Assembly: GCF_019703515.2 (NCBI RefSeq)
Contig: NC_059365.1
Span: 34,119,501-34,183,500, forward strand
DNA length: 64,000 nucleotides
Origin: Myxocyprinus asiaticus
Lineage: Eukaryota > Chordata > Actinopteri > Cypriniformes > Catostomidae
Direction: 5' to 3'
Under the pieces are notes generated by a model, which was not told the DNA's origin, did not search any database, and worked only from the letters and a program-made list of their open reading frames with translations. Position numbers and translations under genes: made by a program. Every line of letters starts with the position of its first letter. Position 1 is the first letter of the stretch. Of this stretch, positions 22,424 to 33,067 are shown piece by piece.

Positions 22424-23660
22424 ATGCCGTTCCGTAAGTGTTCCTTGTGCAAGAGGCACATCCCGCCATCAGATCAGCATGAGAGCTGCGTTTACTGTCT
22501 GGGCTGCGCCCACACAGAGACAGCTCTCATGAAGACAGACTGTCCTCACTGTGAGGGCATGAGTCTCAAGATGCTTCGCTCATGAATCACCCTCGTTCTG
22601 AAGGACGATTCAGCCTCATGCGCCCTCCCACCCACCTCTTCTGTGATACTCGAGGATTCACATGAGGAGGCACGGCGGGTCTGCGGGGTCGAGCAGGATT
22701 ACTTTGAGGTGGTTCTCATGGTGGCACATGACCCACAAGCCCCTCAATCTCTCCGAAGCACATGTTTTCCGAAACGCTATGTGCGAGACGAACTCTGACC
22801 TTCTGAAAGAGGGGGCGGCCTTGTCTCGTGCAGCGGTTCTGATGCTGGGGATGATAATGACGAAGTCATTTCTCTCGCTACAACAAGTGAGTGGTCAGTG
22901 GATGATGCTGCCGCCCCTCCTCCCAGCAAGAGAGAGGAACGTGCACGCATCACTGACAGGGTGATGCTCTGCGTCCTTACAAGGGCAGTCGAAGAGCTTC
23001 ACCTTGATTGGTTTCCCCCAGAGGAACCTGAACAGTCTCGCCTTGATGAATGGTTCCTGCAGTCCGGATGCCATCAAATGGCAGCGTACCACAAATCTGC
23101 CCCATTCTTCCCCGAAGTTTATAACGAACTATCTAAGTCCTGGTGCGTGCCCTTCTCAGCACGCTTATGCAGTGACACCATCCTCTTTAATGTGGATCAC
23201 GGGGAAGAAAACGTTTATGCCCAGTTACCCCCTGTGGAGGTAATCACACCCCATACGTCCTTCCAAACAGTGTCAACAAACGTCCGCACTGGAGGGAAAA
23301 GCTTACTCAGTGGCAGGACAAGCTGGATCGGCACTCTATGCAATGGTGGTGCTCTAGGTATTTTAAGCCAAGCTCCTCAAGCAAATGAACAAGCACAGCT
23401 TCTATCCAGAGACATTCAAAGAGCACCGCACCACTACAGACTTACTGCTGCATACCATAAAAGTCACAGCGCAGGCCATTGGCAAGTCCATGGGCAACCT
23501 GGCTGTTCTATATCAACATATATGGCTGACCCTCACAGAAATTAGTGATAAGGAAAAGGCCATTCTGTTGGATGCTCCAGTGTCTCCAGCTGGCCTCTTT
23601 ATCTGCTCTGGGAATAAAGTTGCTGCGCGATTCAGCAGCAGTCACAGGCTATGAGACAGT
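22424..23660 (+). pseudogene. DIRS gag-like gene (copy 1), broken
   Basis: It starts MPFRKCSLCKRHIPP at 22424; the first 53 residues carry C-x2-C pairs (KCSLCK, DCPHCEG) in a zinc-finger-like arrangement. An in-frame TGA at 22583 and another at 22796 interrupt it, but the same frame continues to 23545 with the acidic middle and the conserved PPEEPEQSRLDEWF and SAPFFPEVYNELSKSW blocks. After a frameshift near 23440 the C-terminal core (KVTAQAIGKSMGNLAVLYQH, LTEISDKEKA) follows to about 23650. It would be the structural protein packaging the RNA. Confidence 0.8.
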
Positions 23661-23949
23661 TCGCCCTCGCTCAGTTTCAAGCCAGCACCCAACTAAAAGC
23701 CCCATACCTGCTGTCTCACCGGCACCTGCATATCAGCATGTGCAGCAGAAGCGCTCCTGACATGCACAACCCTTTGAAACGGAAAGCAGAGCCCACAGTT
23801 CCCTCTGGGTCTGCTCCAAAAAAGGCTCGATTGGAGACACAAAACATTGTTCCCCATCTCCCCACTACTGTTTGCCAGGATAGGAATATTGTTGTTCACA
23901 ACACTGTTCAAAATGTTGTTTCTGTGTCTTGCACTCAAATAAATGCAAT

Positions 23950-24561
23950 AAAAAATGCAATATGTGCAAAAAAGATGCGTGGCAAGCCCTATTGGCTATT
24001 TCAGAATGGGTGCAAAAAACAATCGAACATGGTTATACGATCCAATTTGCACACCGGCCACCCCATTTCAATGGCGTTCTGTCTTCCATGGTTTCATCCG
24101 AAGACGCGTCAGTGTTATGAGCCGAAATGCACAATCTCATCATGAAAAACACGATAGAGATTGTGCCAAATTGTCTAGCACAAAAAGGGTTTTACAGCCA
24201 TAATTTGCTTGTTCCAAAGAAAGACGACAGACTTTGGCCGATCTTGGATCTGAGACATTTAAATCGTGCACTCACAAAGCACACATTCAAAATGATTACT
24301 CAGAAACAAATCTTATCGCATGTACGCCCACACGATTGGTTTTTGAGATTCGCATTCAAGGGAACAGCATATCAATTCAAAGTCCTGCCCTTCGGACTGT
24401 CTCTGGCTCCTCACACGTTCACAAAGTGCATCGATGCGGTTCTCGTCCCTCTTAAACTGAGCGGCATGCACATCTTGAACTACCTCAACGATTGGCTGTT
24501 ACTGGCGCAATCAGAGGCTCTGTTATGTCAGCACAGAGACTTACTGCTTCTGTATTTCTAG
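23950..24561 (+). pseudogene. DIRS reverse transcriptase (copy 1), catalytic block missing
   Basis: An N-terminal piece (ISEWVQKTIEHGYTIQFAHR) is followed by the RT core: NLLVPKKDDRLWPILDLRHL, HVRPHDWF, LRFAFKGTAYQFKVLPFGLS, LNYLNDWLLLAQ. Between HDWF and LRFAF the segment that normally holds catalytic motif A (the DLKDAYFH-type aspartate) is absent, an internal in-frame deletion of roughly 20 codons. In the metal-binding motif the usual YLDDW reads YLNDW (24481-24495). Both changes should abolish activity. Confidence 0.82.
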
Positions 24562-24885
24562 CCTTAAAGGCTTTTCAGTCAGAAATAGCAAACTGTCATG
24601 TCCTGGTTTGCTCAGACAACATGACAGTTGTGGCATATATAAACCGCCAAGGTGGAATTCAGGAGACTTCATCCTCAAACTGTATTGAGGATTTGGGAAA
24701 TATTCAGCAAAGCAGAAATCAATCTATTTGCCTCAGTGGAGAATACCCACTGTCCCCTCTGGTACTTGAAGTCCCAAGCCCCGCTGGGAGCAGGCGCAAT
24801 GGCACACAAATGGCCGGCAAAATGCAAATATGCATTTCCCCCGGTATGCCTGATTCACTCTGTCATATGTAAACTCTGAGAGAAC
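24540..24885 (+). pseudogene. DIRS RNase H region (copy 1), partial
   Basis: Directly after the RT fragment, with the connecting region deleted: SVFLALKAFQSEIANCHVL, VCSDNMTVVAYINRQGGIQ, then in shifted frames EINLFASVENTHCPLWYLKS. These are the RNase H-like 'D-N-T-V-V-YINRQGG' and 'DLFAS---S-CP-W-SL' blocks of DIRS pol proteins. Confidence 0.72.
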
Positions 24886-25084
24886 AAGATAACAATTGTG
24901 CCGAAATGGCCCAACCAGCCATGGTTTCTGGAAATGATAGAGATGCTGTACAGCTTGCCATGGGAAATACCGCTGAGGAGGGATCTCCTCTCTCAGGCAC
25001 AGGACACAATCTGGCATCCCCAGCCCCAGATGTGAAACCTGCATGTGTGGCCCCTGAACGGAGCGTGCTAGACACGTCAGAACT

Positions 25085-25932
25085 GACACGTTCAGACATG
25101 AACACAATTTTACAGGCCAGAGCGCCGTCCACGAGATGCCTCTAAGTGCTAAAATAGAAGGTGTTTACTAATTGGTGTCTCTCACATGGCAAAGACCCAG
25201 TAAACTGCCAAATACATGAAATTCTCATATTTCTTCAAGAGTAATTAGATGCAGGACACACCCGTCAACGCTCAAAGTGTATGTGGCAACTACATCTGTG
25301 TATCATGCACATGAAGCCGGCGCCTCTACAGGCAAGCATGATTTAATCATAAAGTTCCTTAAATGAGCAAGACGATTAAACCCACCTTGGCCAGCTACAG
25401 TCCCGACTTGGGACATAATTTTAGTCCTAAAAGCTCTCGCAGGGCCTCCCTTCAAACCTTTGGACTCTGTTGATTTGCGCATGCTCTCTATTAAGACCGC
25501 ACAACTGCTGGCTCTGGCCTCAGTAAAACGGGTCGGTGACTTACATGCACTATCAATCGACAATTCATGTCTGGAGTTTGGCCCCGGTCTTTCAAGAGTC
25601 ACTGTCATACCCAGAAAAGGCTATGTGTTATATGTCCTAAACATGCCCTTCAGATGGTTCAAGTGGCAGGTTGTTCACCTTCAGGCCTTCTTCCCTCCTC
25701 CATTAATTCGGATGAGGAACAGTAATTGCATTTGTTATGCCCTGTGTGGGCACTACACGCATACATTGAGCATACACACCAATTCAGATTGTCTGATCAG
25801 CACTTTGTATGCTATGGAGGACACACAAAAGGAATGTCCGTCTCCAAGCAAAGACTTTCTCACTAGATTGTCGATGCAATTGCCCTGGCTTATGAGTCGC
25901 AGGGTAAGACTTGCCCAATTGGTGTTAAAGCA
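25085..25932 (+). pseudogene. DIRS tyrosine recombinase (copy 1), truncated
   Basis: The N-terminal 'ILQARAPSTR' motif lies at about 25108-25140, then after several stops the core resumes at 25460 with VDLRMLSIKTAQLLALASVK and RVGDLHALSID, the first part of the catalytic domain. It is open to 25945 but loses similarity after about 25930, where Tc1-derived sequence begins. The H-x-x-R and tyrosine part of the active site is therefore absent. Confidence 0.75.
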
Positions 25933-26478
25933 CACACACTCATGAAAATCCCAGGAGATCAGCAGTTACAGAAATACTCAAACCAGCCCGTATGGCACCA
26001 ACAATTATGCCACAGTCCAAATCACTGTGATCACATTTTTACCCCATTCTGATGGTTGATGTGAAAATTAAGTGAAGCTCCTGACCTGTATCTGAATTAT
26101 TTTATGCACTGCTGCCACACGATTGTCTGATTAGATAATCGTATGGATGATTGTTGGTGCCAGATGGGCTGGTTTGAGTATTTTTGTAACTGCTGATCTC
26201 CTGGGATTTTCACACACAACAGTCTCTAGAATTTACTCCAAATGGTGCCATAAACAAAAAACGTCCAGTGAGCAGCAGTTCTGCAGGTGGAACAGAGAAT
26301 GGCCAGACTGGTTGACAAAGTCTATGGTAACTCAGATAACCGCTCTGTACAATTGTGGTGAGAAGAATATCATCTCAGAATGCTATTCTACAATGCGGGT
26401 TGGCCCTGTTTGGTGGCACGAGGGGGACCTACACAATATTAGGCAGGTAGTTTTAATGTTGTGGCTGATCGGTGTATA
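25933..26478 (+). mobile_element. Tc1-like relic, head-to-head palindrome
   Basis: The right end carries a terminal repeat ('ttttaatgttgtggctgatc' then 'ggtgtata'). The left part (about 25940-26020) is the reverse complement of the start of the transposase gene, which then appears in forward orientation at 26147 (MIVGARWAGLSIFVTADLLG). A 60-70-bp block ('atgaaaatcccaggagatca' and its complement near 26197-26216) is thus present in both orientations. The rest of the transposase is almost entirely deleted and the terminal sequence follows directly. It truncates the DIRS recombinase. Confidence 0.7.
26147..26430 (+). pseudogene. Tc1-like transposase N-terminal remnant
   Basis: Residues 1-40 form the helix-turn-helix of a Tc1 transposase (GLSIFVTADLLGFSHTTVSR, IYSKWCHKQKTSSEQQ). 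Further on only scraps are left (NREWPDWLTKSMVTQITALY NCGEK). The catalytic domain is missing. Confidence 0.7.
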
Positions 26479-27361
26479 TAAGAATGTTAGTTAATGGGAT
26501 AGGTTACTAAAAATTAAAATTCTCTCATCATTTACTCACCTTCATGCCATACCAGATGTGTATAACTTTCTTCTGCTGAAGACAAATTAGGATTTGTTTT
26601 TAGAAAAAATATACCAGACAGATCAATATTTAAGTAATTGGCTTTTTTACTATAAATCTCCACTTTAACTTTCAGGTGCCACATGTGACCTACAGATGTG
26701 AAAGTGGAGATTTATGGTAAAAAAGGACTTGATTATTGATCTGTTTCTCATCCACACCTCTCATAACACTTCTGAAGACATCGATGTAACCCTCAGGGGT
26801 CGACGGACGCGCCGGCGCGTCCTGCTGGATTTTTTCCTCATAACAGTGAAAACAACTTAAAATACTCCGTCATTTTTGGGCATACAGATAAGTGTAAGAC
26901 ATCATTAGAGACTATAAAGGGTCTACTTTTATTTGTGTACACTCACAATAACAACAAAACCTTGTGCTTTTGTAAAATAAAGAAAATAAACAGGGTGCGC
27001 TTTCAGCCATCTCTGTCTCCGCGAGCATCTTTCTGAAACACATCACTAAAATGAACTGAAACTCCGCGAATACTTATCACACAAACATGAAATATATGTC
27101 TAAAGAAAGCTTAAAATGTCTACTTTTTAATAAAACAATAAAACAAATATTATGCAATGTATTCTGTATGAAACTAAAGAGATGTACAGTTTCTCCTGGC
27201 TCAGCTAATTATCGCTAATGTGATCCCACCCACGCGCAGAGGGCACTATTCATACGGTAATGTGCTGAGGCGATCTATGCAAATGGTAAACGCCCCCAAC
27301 AATGCCTTAAAAAGCATCAAGTTCATCATCAGATTCATTCACTTTCCTGCACGTTTGGAAG

Positions 27362-27492
27362 ATGGCATGCTACACAGGTGAGGAAGCTCTTCAGATGGTC
27401 CTGGATAGTGACGAAAAGTTCACATTTTCCGACGATGAATGTTTGCATTTTGAAGAGCAACTTGATCCAGCCGAGGATACAATTTCAGATGA
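27362..27492 (+). pseudogene. piggyBac transposase first exon
   Basis: It starts MACYTGEEALQMVLDSDEKF at 27362 and stays open, acidic and serine-rich, to TISD, followed by a GA|GTAAGT splice donor at 27492/27493. The 'TGEEAL---L-SD-E' start and acidic stretch are typical of vertebrate piggyBac-type transposases. No catalytic exon follows inside the element, so it is a relic. Confidence 0.7.
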
Positions 27493-27925
27493 GTAAGTCT
27501 TTACTTACATTAGTTGACATGCTATTTTATATAAACCTGTACATATTTGACTAGTTGGACTATTTTCAGACTTGCCAGCCAGTATTCAGAGTACTGAAAT
27601 TTGAAATATGTTCTAATAGGCAAGTTTTAGTTGCATTTAAATGTTGTTTCGGCTAAAGCAGGTATTTAAATTGTATGCTTTATGATATCAATATGATACG
27701 ATATGTAATATGATATACAAATATTATGAATGTTAAAATTATATTTTAACTAGTGTTTATGCATTTTACAATATATTCAAATAGAAAACAGTTATTTTAA
27801 ATTGTAAAAATATTTCACATTATCACTGTTTTTGCTGTATTTTGGATCAAATAACTGCAGCTTTGGTGAGCAGAAGAGACTTTTTAAAAACATTACAGAA
27901 TCTTACCGATCTAAAACTTTTCAAA

Positions 27926-28362
27926 TCAATCAAATCAAATCACTTCATTGTCACACAGCCATATACACAAGTGCAATGGTGTGTGAAATTCTTGGGTGCA
28001 GTTCCGATCAACATAGCAGTCGTGACAGTGATGAGACATATACCAATTTACAATAGCATCAAATTAACACAGCACAATTTAAACATCTGTTATACACATA
28101 ATTACACACAACAATATACAAAAAATAACATACACTGTACAGTATACAATACGCACTATATAGATACACATCATTCAATAAAAATAAAAAATTAAAATAA
28201 AAATATATAACAAAAGTATATATAGTAGTATATATAGAATGTACAGTATTGTACTGTATTGACATTCAGGCTGTCGGTTGATAGTCAGTTGTTAAGAGAG
28301 AATATAATATAATAATAATATAATTTATGACAGTCCGGTGTGAGATATAAGAGTAAGAAAAA
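27926..28362 (-). mobile_element. LINE 3' end (CR1/Rex1-like)
   Basis: It begins with a short tandem repeat (tcaaatcaatcaaatcaaat) that would be the 3' tail on the minus strand, followed by 'cttcattgtcacacagccat' and 'tgtgtgaaattcttgggtgc'. I recognise these as the 3' untranslated end of a fish CR1/Rex1-group LINE, in opposite orientation to the piggyBac. It is non-coding and 5' truncated. The segment just before it (about 27745-27925, 'ggatcaaataactgcagctt') is a fragment of another dispersed fish repeat. Confidence 0.55.
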
Positions 28363-29140
28363 AAAAATGTTTAAACAGTAGTGTAGGTCTAAAGTTTTTA
28401 AGTAAAGTCTTTATGTAAAGAAAATGTATAGTCAGATTACTTATATTAACTTAAACTTGATTTTGTGAATAAGCTACAAACAATACATTCAATCATTAAG
28501 TCTCCTCACATTCATTGTCTCTGTCACATTCGTCATTGATAGGCCCAGGGGAGGGGTCTTTGTCTCCTCAGGTGTGAATCACATCAATATTCATGATCAT
28601 CCACGCCTCCTCGCATATGGCCTTTCTAACACTAAAAGTGTCTTACAAAAGTTAAATGAATATATTGTTTTGTATGAATGAGTGATCAGGATGGTTTTCA
28701 CATCATTTTGTAGCAAAAACTCTAGGCTACAAGATCCAGTTCTCAAAAGTCTTGTGAACAAATGTTTAGTATGTGTTATATGGCCTTATTTCAGTGACTT
28801 AAAATTTTAGTTTTCTCAAAAACCATGCATAAATGTTATTTTCTCAAAAATACAAACATGTACATACATGTTGCTCACATATTATTGTAGCCCAGTTTGT
28901 GCTGAATACATTGTTGTCAGATTTTAGCCATTAATATATTTTTAAGCAACTGAAAAAAGCACAAATGTCAAGGCATGTCAAAAATTCTCCAGGGCCCAAA
29001 ACACCCTCAGACCCCAGAGGGTTAACCACTGGAGACGTATGGATTACTTTATGCTGCCTTTATGTGCTTTTTGGAGCTTCCAAGTTCTGGCTACCATTCA
29101 TTTGCATTCTATGGACCTACAGAGCTGAGATATTTATATT

Positions 29141-29357
29141 GATGATGATACATCATCTCTTGTGTCTCACATACAGCCCCGCCAGTTTGTGCACATAAAA
29201 CACAGCAGGACTTGAATGATCTAATTACTATAAATGCAGTTATTAGAAAATCATCCTCTATTTAGATGCATATTAATATATTATTTGGCTGTACATCCTG
29301 TGCTTGTGTGATAGACAATAACCCCACATCAATATATTTGGTGTTATTCTCCTCATA
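29141..29357. other. Short spacer, no gene
   Basis: AT-rich sequence between the MITE and the Tc1 half-element. Nothing recognised. Confidence 0.4.
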
Positions 29358-30006
29358 ACTCAGCAAATAAAGAAACGTCCCTTTTTCAGGATAAAGATAA
29401 TTTTGTAAATATACAAATAACTTTACAGATCTTTATTGTAAAGGGTTTAAACAATGTTTTCCATGCTTGTTCAATGAACCATAAACAATTAATGAACATG
29501 CACCTGTGGAACGGTCATTCAGACACTAACAGCTTACAGACGGTAGGCAATTAAGGACACAGTTATAAAAATTTAGGACACTAAAGAGACCTTTCTACTG
29601 ACTCTGAAAAACACCAAAAGAAAGATGCCCAGGGTCCATGCTTATCTGCTTGAACCCGCATAAGGCATGCTGCACGGAGGCATGAGGACTGCAGATGTGG
29701 CCAGGGCAATAAATTGCAATGTCCGTACTGTGAGACGCCTCAGACAGCACTACAGGGAGACAGGAAGGAGAGCTGATCATCCTCGCAGTGGCAGACCACA
29801 TGTAACAACACCTGCACAGGATCGGTACATCCGAATATCACACCTGCGGGACAGGTACAGGACGGCAACAACAACTGCCTGAGTTACACCAGGAACGCAC
29901 AATCCCTCCATCAGTGCTCAGACTGTCCACAATAGGCTGAGAGAAGCTGGACTGAGGGCTTGTAGGCCTGTTGTAAGGAAGGTCCTTACCAGACATCACC
30001 AGCAAC
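29358..30006 (+). mobile_element. Tc1-like element, 5' half
   Basis: The terminal sequence ACTCAGCAAATAAAGAAACG follows a TA at 29356-29357. It contains the leader and the N-terminal part of the transposase, and stops at 30006 against a hAT terminus. The missing 3' half of the same element type is at about 55785-56627 on the other strand, and both break at the same point of the transposase gene. Confidence 0.85.
29624..30006 (+). pseudogene. Tc1-like transposase, N-terminal half
   Basis: It starts MPRVHAYLLEPA at 29624, then a stop, then GMLHGGMRTADVARAINCNV and RTVRRLRQHYRETGRRADHP, a helix-turn-helix pair, and the RSGRP linker. A TGA replaces the arginine codon after TATTTA (29880-29882). 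Reading continues (NPSISAQTVHNRLREAGLRA) to CLTRHHQQ-like residues, where the hAT sequence begins. Confidence 0.8.
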
Positions 30007-30062
30007 CAGAGGTGGGTAGTAATGCGCTACATTTACTCCGTTACATTTACTTGAGTAACTTA
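30007..30062. mobile_element. hAT terminus (~55 bp), truncated
   Basis: It begins CAGAGGTGGGTAGTAATGCG, with the CAGAGGTG start usual for hAT ends, preceded by CCAGCAAC (29999-30006). The reverse complement of the hAT end at 59090-59144 matches nearly base for base. After about 55 bp it gives way to GT/AT repeats. Confidence 0.75.
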
Positions 30063-30067
30063 CTTTT

Positions 30068-30142
<75 letters not shown>

Positions 30143-30172
30143 ATATAATATTATTATTATTGTATTATTATT
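30063..30172. repeat. (GT)n-(TA)n microsatellite
   Basis: A short GT run followed by about 70 bases of TA and then AAT/ATT repeats. Confidence 0.95.
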
Positions 30173-30719
30173 CACTACCAGTCAAAAGTTTTGAAACACT
30201 TACTCATTCTTTATTATAATTTTTTTTTTCTTCACATTTTGGAATAATAGTGAAGTCATCAATACTATGGAATAAAATAAATGGAACTATGGGAATTATG
30301 TTGTGACTAAAAAACCCAAATAAATCAAAACTGTGTTATATTTGAGCATCTTCAAAGTAGTCACCCTTTGCCTAGAATTTGCAGACATGTACTCTTGACA
30401 TTTTCTCAACCAACTTCTTGAGGTATCACCCTGGGATGCTTTTTAAACTGTATTGAAGGAGTTCCCATCTATGTTGGGCACTTATTGGCTGCTTTTCTTT
30501 ATTATTTGGTCCAAGTCATCAATTTCAAAAATGTTTTTCTTTTTATTTCTTTTTTTTATAAAATTTTAGTTTTATAATGAAATAAATTAATATGGTGGCA
30601 CAATTATATTTTTGCCTACAAAACTAATTTCAAGCATTTAAGCATACACCTTCAGATCAAAAGATTTTTAAGATCATGAGAAACATTTCAGTCAAGTGTT
30701 TCAAAACTTTTGACCGGTA

Positions 30720-30722
<3 letters not shown>
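30173..30722. mobile_element. Inverted-repeat element 'CACTACCGGTCAAAAG', copy 1
   Basis: It starts CACTACCAGTCAAAAGTTTT and ends with the complement (AAAACTTTTGACCGGTAGTG) at 30722. The interior on the minus strand holds decayed Tc1/mariner-type transposase C-terminal sequence ('caaccaacttcttgaggtat' region). It is 550 bp long. It is almost the same as the copy at 33068-33610, including internal deletions, so both derive from one deleted master. Confidence 0.8.
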
Positions 30723-30762
<40 letters not shown>

Positions 30763-31370
30763 AAGCAATGAAATAATAATACATTTTTCCTAATTATATT
30801 CTACCTCTGGTAATGTATCACAATTTAATTCACTCAAATGCTTTGAATATTAAACAACGGCCCACAAAGTTAGTCATTTTTAGAGTTTCTTCTGTGAACA
30901 ATGCTGAAATATAACTGTGCTGGGTGTATGTAAACTTGTTAACATTTGACGTCATTGTACAACATTTACACCATTAATATTGCAATCTGACATTAAACAT
31001 AACATTTGTACAGAAATAACCACTGAATCCTAACATCAAACGTGATTTAAATAAACAACATATTACAAGACATATGTGGAGCCATTTTCATACTTAAACA
31101 CAAAAACTGAGCCGAAAATAATCTCAAAACACAATGGATAAGGGGCGGGCACCATTTTGGCCCATTCACTTGCATTGAACAACCGTTACAATTGCTCTGT
31201 TACATTCGTTACAACGGGGGAAACTCAAACTTTAGAAAACTCGACATATCTTTTATACTGGCTGCAAAAAACCTTGCACAATTAACTTATGAAATGTCTA
31301 AAAGAACTAATGGTTCCAAAATATCTTTTGGGTTTTAGGAATGCAAACCTTTCTATTAGGGGCTGTGATT
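30723..31370. other. Microsatellite and unrecognised sequence
   Basis: (GT)n-(AT)n to about 30762, then AT-rich DNA with no recognised gene. Confidence 0.45.
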
Positions 31371-31901
31371 AGCCACGATTCCACTATCGGGCCAGGACGA
31401 GCCAGGGCTATCAACTTAACAGCTGGGGCCAATAGCCTCTGACCTTGAGCAGCGAAAACAAAATCAATCTGCATTCCCACCATCAGGGCAATAGCCTCAC
31501 AGTGTTGACCTAATATGCGCCCTTAATGCGCTGCCCTGGAGCCAACGTCACACACCCTGCCCATTTCACAAGCAAGAGGGAAGCTCAAAGCGGAGGTATC
31601 ATATTCTGGAGACTAGATAGCCCTCAAAATGAACATGGTGGAGACTGAAGCTACTGTTTGTATGCTTATTTTGGTCTCTGCTCGATGGAAAGTGAGACCT
31701 GACTCAGCGAAACTCCGCCTTTGACGTTGATCCCACCTCAATCCCCAGTTGGCCTTCTTTGGCCCAAGGGTAATCGGTGCTTGGCAGTTGGCCCCGAGGG
31801 GGCACGATGAAGCCCCGGAAGTGACAGTGGGAACGCAACTGGCCTCGGCACGCACTAGCATGCCCTCATTTGGCCCGATAGTAGAATTGTGGCTATTCTG
31901 T
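31371..31901. mobile_element. GC-rich inverted-repeat element
   Basis: TAGCCACGATTCCACTATCG near 31371 is matched by the complement near 31880-31901 ('cgatagtagaattgtggcta'), a ~24-bp inverted repeat with three mismatches ending in GGGCC. The interior has repeated 'tggccc' motifs and is GC-richer than its surroundings. No transposase was recognised; probably a MITE. Confidence 0.55.
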
Positions 31902-33060
31902 AAAAGGGCCGCAAAGAGGCCAGTTACACAGCCTCTGTGCTCTTGGCATTTGTCATACTGTCAGGATGTAGTCTTCCTCTCATCTTTGTGACTGGGCTCT
32001 AAGCAGCCCTGTAATTGGAAGCAGCTCTGCAGATAAATATGGGTAACTGTCTTGCACCAGTCACATCATAAAGCACCAGAGACTGGCAGCGTTTAGTTAG
32101 CTGTCCTCCACCAGAGATATCGGGGCCCTAAATGCCTCCATGAAAAAAAATGAAAGCAGAGTATATCAGTGATCCAGATCTATATGCCACTCAAACTCTG
32201 TGTAACATGCACAGTGACACAGCATAAAGGAGCTGCCTGTCTGTCAGTTACTCCTTTGCTACCCATGCTGTTATGCTGGAGCTCTGCATTTTGATTGGCT
32301 GACAGCATAAAATAGGTCACATATTCCAAGGTAATTGTGTTTTTTATCACTCAGAAGTGGTCTACATATTCATCTGCATTATCCACTAAAATGGGTCTGA
32401 AAATTACCTGAAAGGGCAATGTGTTTGGAAGACAGAAATTCAAAAGGTCTTCAAATAAAGAATCTGCAAGGCCTTGTGCTTTTTTTCTGATTCTCGCAAC
32501 TCTTTTCTCTAAATTTTCCTCAAATGATACAACCTGAGGTTTATGCAACTATAGAACCAGAGCACAATCACACCAAAGAATGATATAAATTAAGCAATTG
32601 AACTGGGAAATGTGTCCATTGGGGCATTAAGAGTGACGATATGGTCAGTGCACAGCATACCAAACACATTTAAAATCATTTCTTTCTGTTATTGTTTATT
32701 TTTTATGACATTCACCATGTCATATTTGTATCCATATCAACATTCTCTCCCTCTCCCTATCTCTCTCTTGCCAAAGCTTAACAGCATACAACATGAACAG
32801 TTATAGAGTATAAACAAGTAATATAAAGTAAAACAATAATGCAAATGGAGGAGCAATTAATATTAAAAGTGATGTTTAATTTGAAGTTACAATACTTTCT
32901 CCTATCATAAGCAGAAAATACACACTTCACCTTTAACCATCAAATGCTTACCTTGGGTCTATACTGACCTGGGACCTATTTCCACACCTTTTCCACCTCT
33001 TTAGTATTGAATAGTGTAACAATGAAAATATATATACTGTATATATACAGTATATGTACA
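31902..33060. other. Mostly unique DNA with one exon-like block
   Basis: No mobile element was recognised between about 31950 and 33000. An exon-like open block on the minus strand (32408-32548) is listed separately. The remainder holds short open frames without recognisable motifs, and AT repeats from about 33030. Confidence 0.4.
32408..32548 (-). CDS. Candidate single exon of an unknown gene
   Basis: On the minus strand a 141-bp block is open and bounded by an acceptor-like 'ggttctatag' and a donor CAG|GTAATT. It is exactly 47 codons, so a phase 0-0 exon. The predicted peptide is charged and likely helical (SFEENLEKRVARIRKKAQGL) followed by a hydrophobic end (LLNFCLPNTLPF). I recognise no family. 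It lies in the least repeat-like part of the window, so it could be an exon of a host gene whose introns span this region. It could also be chance. Confidence 0.33.
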
Positions 33061-33067
33061 CTATATA

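Larger units (their letters stand above)
22000..25932 (+). mobile_element. DIRS-type retrotransposon, degenerate (copy 1)
   Basis: In order on the plus strand: a leader of about 400 bp, a gag-like gene with a cysteine-rich N-terminus, a reverse transcriptase, an RNase H and a tyrosine-recombinase-like region. That order and the protein motifs are those of vertebrate DIRS elements, which integrate with a tyrosine recombinase instead of an integrase. The left limit is uncertain ('gagttcccttacgac' near 22000 may be the terminal region). The right end is cut at about 25932 by a Tc1-derived relic, so the end of the recombinase and the terminal repeat are missing. Confidence 0.85.
26790..29021 (+). 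mobile_element. piggyBac element, internally deleted
   Basis: The ends are CCCTCAGGGGTC at 26790 and GACCCCAGAGGG ending at 29021, inverted repeats that begin CCC as in piggyBac elements. The flanks are GTAA (26786-26789) and TTAA (29022-29025), the piggyBac target with one change. It keeps the first coding exon but no catalytic exons. The middle is filled by other repeats, including a LINE 3' end at about 27926-28362. Confidence 0.8.
26494..29140. mobile_element. Palindromic MITE split by piggyBac
   Basis: The left half (26494-26789) has 'tctcatcatttactcacctt', 'cttctgctgaagacaa' and a palindromic centre near 26645-26725. The right half resumes at 29022 with 'ttaaccactggag' and runs to about 29140. 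In the related copy at 56941-57540 the same bases are contiguous ('gatttaaccactggagtc'), showing that the piggyBac element inserted at this TTAA. Confidence 0.75.

Noticed and set aside
22185..22469. 94-codon minus-strand frame at the DIRS leader
   Set aside because: No motif; it overlaps the gag start on the opposite strand.
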